Below, one piece after another: positions 61,296 to 64,000 of a stretch of 64,000 nucleotides of DNA; the first letter of the stretch is position 1, and every line of letters begins with the position of its first letter. The position numbers were made by a program, and so were the translations under genes. This DNA is from Steromphala cineraria (Eukaryota > Mollusca > Gastropoda > Trochida > Trochidae). The notes beneath the pieces are model-generated. The model saw only the letters and a list, made by a program, of their open reading frames with translations. It had not been told where the DNA came from and did not search any database. The stretch is from assembly GCA_916613615.1 (NCBI GenBank), contig OU744730.1:27208568-27272567 (forward strand). Direction: 5' to 3'.

Positions 61296-62157
61296 TAGCA
61301 TTTTTAGCTCATCAGGTCTGAAAGACCCGATGGGCTTATGGCATGGCAAGGCGTCCGTCCGTCCGTCCGTCCGTAAACTTTTCACATTTTCGACTTCTTC
61401 TCCAGAACCAATGACTCTAGAGAGCTGAAATTTGATGTGCAGACTCCTTGGCCAATGGGGATTCTAAATTGTAGATTTCGTGACCCCATGACCCGAAATG
61501 GGGTCACAGGGGTCAAAACCTTAAAATCCTATTTTCATCTTCTTCTCCAGTTCCAAAAGGCCTAGAGAGCTGAAAAGTTGTGTGTAGACTCCTTGACCAA
61601 TAGGGATTCTAAATTGTACATTTCGTGACCCCATGACCCCAAATAGGGTCACAGGGGTCAAAACCTCAAAATCCTATGTTCATCTTCTTCTCCAGTTCCA
61701 AAAGGTCTAGAGAGCTGAAAAGTTGTGAATAGACTCCTTGGCCAATGGGGATTCTAATTTGTAGATTTTGTGACCCCATGACCCCAAATGGGGTCACAGG
61801 GGTCAAAGTTTAAAAACCTATTTTCATCTTCTTCTCCAGTTCCAAAAGGCCTAGAGAGCTGAAAAGTTGTGAGTAGACTCCTCGGCCAATAGGGATTCTA
61901 AAGTGTAAATTTCGTGACCCCATGACCCCAAATAGGGTCACAGGGGTCAAAACATAAAAAACCTATTTTTATCTTTTTCTCCAGTTCCAAAAGGTCTAGG
62001 GAGCTGAAAAGTTGTGTGTAGACTCTTTGGCCAATAAAGATTCTAAACTTTACATTTGGTTACCCCTTGACCCCAACCCCAATTGGGGTCACAGGGGTCA
62101 AAACCTTAAAAACCTATTTCCATCAAAAGTTTGATGAGCTACAGAGCCCATGGCTCT
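61296..62157. repeat. Tandem repeat family D, array 3 (about 140-bp units)
   Basis: The head is TTTTTAGCTCATCAGGTCTG with a (GTCC)n run. About five units follow of CTTCTTCTCCAGTTCCAAAA, GAGAGCTGAAAAGTTGTG, GACTCCTTGGCCAAT and a palindromic GACCCCAAATAGGGTCACAG. It closes with GATGAGCTACAGAGCCCATG. Confidence 0.92.
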
Positions 62158-63006
62158 ATTTTTAAATGTGAAACGGTCCACATCGAACCATGTTGTTAGG
62201 GGAGAATGTGGACGTTATCCTATGTATATATGTGCTTACAAAAAGGCTGTTAAATACTGGTGTAAAATATGTAAAATGCCAGATTCAAGATTTGTAAAGA
62301 AATGTTATAATATGTTATTTTTAGATTCTGTAAATGGTAAAACAAACTGGGCATCAAAAGTTAAGAATATTCTCTACACCTTTGGATTTGGATATATTTG
62401 GGAACAACAACAAAATTTGAATAATGTTGATAAATTCTTATCAGAATTTTTGTTTAGACTTAAAGTAAATTATGAACAGGAATGGTACTCATCTCTTGTA
62501 AATAGTTCAAAGTATTCGTTCTATTCTTGTTTTAAATTCAAGTTTCGTGTTGAATTTTATATAACAAATTTATCATTATCAAAGTTTCGATCATCTCTTG
62601 CCAGATTCAGATGTGCCTCACATCGCCTTCAAATTGAAACCGGTCGTTATTCTAACCAACCCAGACAAAATAGATTATGTACTTTATGCAAAGATAACTT
62701 TATTGAAAATGAATTTCATTTCTTGCTTGTATGTAAATGTTACCAACATCTAAGGCGTTTGTATTTACCGTATTATTACTATTCAAGCCCAACTTTAAAT
62801 AAATTCAATATGCTTATGTCTGAAGACAAACAAGATGTTGTCCAGAACTTATCAATTTTTATACACAATGCAATGACTCTTAGAGATAAATTGTTACGCC
62901 AATAATATATTGCAAGTGTTTGTTTATCGTATTGTTTGTAATTATACACATGTACCGCTCTGTAAATCTAAAAATGTAGACTGGGCCTATGGCCTCCACT
63001 GCAAAG
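62158..63006 (+). mobile_element. 5'-truncated LINE (RT C-terminal end and 3' tail)
   Basis: A frame open to TAA at 62903 encodes about 250 residues with no RT core, ending in a Cys/His knuckle typical of LINE C-termini (CTLCKDNFIENEFHFLLVC). The 3' UTR ends AATAAAGATTGATTGATTG, a short repeated tail. The apparent ATG at 62150 belongs to the flanking repeat, so 62150-62905 is not a complete gene. It is inserted in family D repeats. Confidence 0.75.
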
Positions 63007-64000
63007 GAATAAAGATTGATTGATTGAAATCTTCTTCTCCAGTTCTAAAAGGACTAGAGAGTTGAAAGTGATATGTGCAGACTCCTTGGCCAATTGGGAT
63101 TCTAAACTGTAGGATTTGTAACTTTGGTGACCCTGTGACCCCAAATAGGGTCACAGGGGTCACAACTTTAAAAACCTATTTTCATCTTCTTCTCCAGTTC
63201 CAGAAGGACTAGAGAGTTAAAAACGATATGTGCAGACTCCTTGGCCAATGGGGATTCTAATTTGTAACTTTGGTGACCCTGTGACCCAAAATAGGGTCAC
63301 AGGGGTCACAACCTTAAATACCTATTTTCATCATCTTCTCCAGTTCCAAAATGAGTAGAGAGTTAAAAATGATATGTGCAGACTCCTTGGACAATGGAGA
63401 TTCTAATTTGTAACTTTGGTGACCCTGTGACCCCAAATAGGGTCACAGGGGTCACAACCTTAAAAACCTATTTTCATCTTCTTTTCCAGTTCTAAAAGGA
63501 CTAGAGAGTTAAAAACGATATGTGCAGACTCCTTGGCCAATGGGGATTCTAATTTGTAGATTTCGTGACCCCATGACCCCAAATAGGGTCACAGGGGTCA
63601 CAACCTTAAAAGCGTATTTTCATCATCATCTTTAGCTCCTAAAGGTCTATTGAGCTGAAAGACTGCATGTAGACTCCTTGGCCAATTGGGATTCTAAATT
63701 GTAGGTTTTGTGACCCCATGACCCCAAATAGGGTCACAGGGGTCACAATCTTAAAAACCTATTTTTCTCCATTAGATGACAGTCTATGGCAAATTTATTT
63801 CTCCTTGGATATTTTAGTGTGGACTTCTTTCACTGTCTGATATTGGCGATCTAGAAAGTGTTGAATAATAATACATTTGTTTTTTAATTTTTTTATAGGT
63901 TTTCTTGCAATAGGTAACATCAGTTTCATTTTTAGCTCATCTTGCCTGTATAAAGCAAACTTGATATGATGCCTGATGAGCTACAGAGCCAATGGCTCTA
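63007..64000. repeat. Tandem repeat family D, array 4 (continues to the window end)
   Basis: Six or more units with CTTCTTCTCCAGTTC, GACTAGAGAGTTAAAAACGA, TGCAGACTCCTTGGCCAAT and GGGTCACAGGGGTCACAAC. It lacks the head of a complete array, then closes with GATGAGCTACAGAGCCAATG at the window end. Confidence 0.9.

Noticed and set aside
62150..62152. ATG as the start of the LINE ORF
   Set aside because: It belongs to the CATGGCTCTA tail of the flanking repeat, present also at the window end without the LINE.

Overview
This window looks like animal nuclear DNA, most likely from a mollusc. It is AT-rich, its genes are split by GT-AG introns, and it is packed with transposons: Ty3/gypsy LTR elements, MITEs with terminal inverted repeats (TIRs), a LINE tail, tRNA-derived SINEs and dispersed repeats. 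One LTR element has the size and layout of the Steamer-like (Mag-lineage) elements described from bivalves. The phylum is inferred; no species can be named from the sequence.

Positions 1-34761 hold the 3' part of a SAMHD1-like dNTP triphosphohydrolase gene on the + strand. Nine coding exons join in compatible phases (1290-1430, 17316-17483, 18339-18430, 18553-18618, 26778-26973, 28189-28290, 29767-30050, 33098-33161, 34609-34761). The exons carrying the HD motif must lie before the window. Its first intron here (15.9 kb) contains an intact Ty3/gypsy element (3192-11218) in sense orientation, with LTRs in which I see no difference, gag, pol, and a third ORF encoding a two-zinc-finger protein. 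The other introns hold MITEs, a piggyBac-like element, a Tc1/mariner transposase relic, two long-TIR elements and tandem repeats. One exon carries an in-frame 22-residue repeat three times.

Positions 34762-45390 are intergenic: MITE copies, a hairpin, a 9-bp minisatellite and a tandem repeat rich in AGGTCA half-sites. I see no convincing gene there.

Positions 45390-58405 are a tandem duplication of a small three-exon gene encoding a predicted secreted protein with a PAN/apple-like exon followed by a C-type lectin domain. Copy 1 (45529-47064) is open. Copy 2 (54969-56486) has one in-frame stop in exon 2. A Steamer-like Ty3/gypsy element (49038-53806, flanked by the 5-bp duplication GAACT) and a 500-N assembly gap lie between the copies. 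A pogo-type MITE and about 0.9 kb of repeat entered the 3' flank of copy 2 after the duplication.

Positions 58406-64000 are repeat-rich: a minus-strand coding relic of unknown function, a CpG/TACG-rich segment with a short charged ORF, arrays of a roughly 140-bp repeat, and a 5'-truncated LINE inserted in those arrays.
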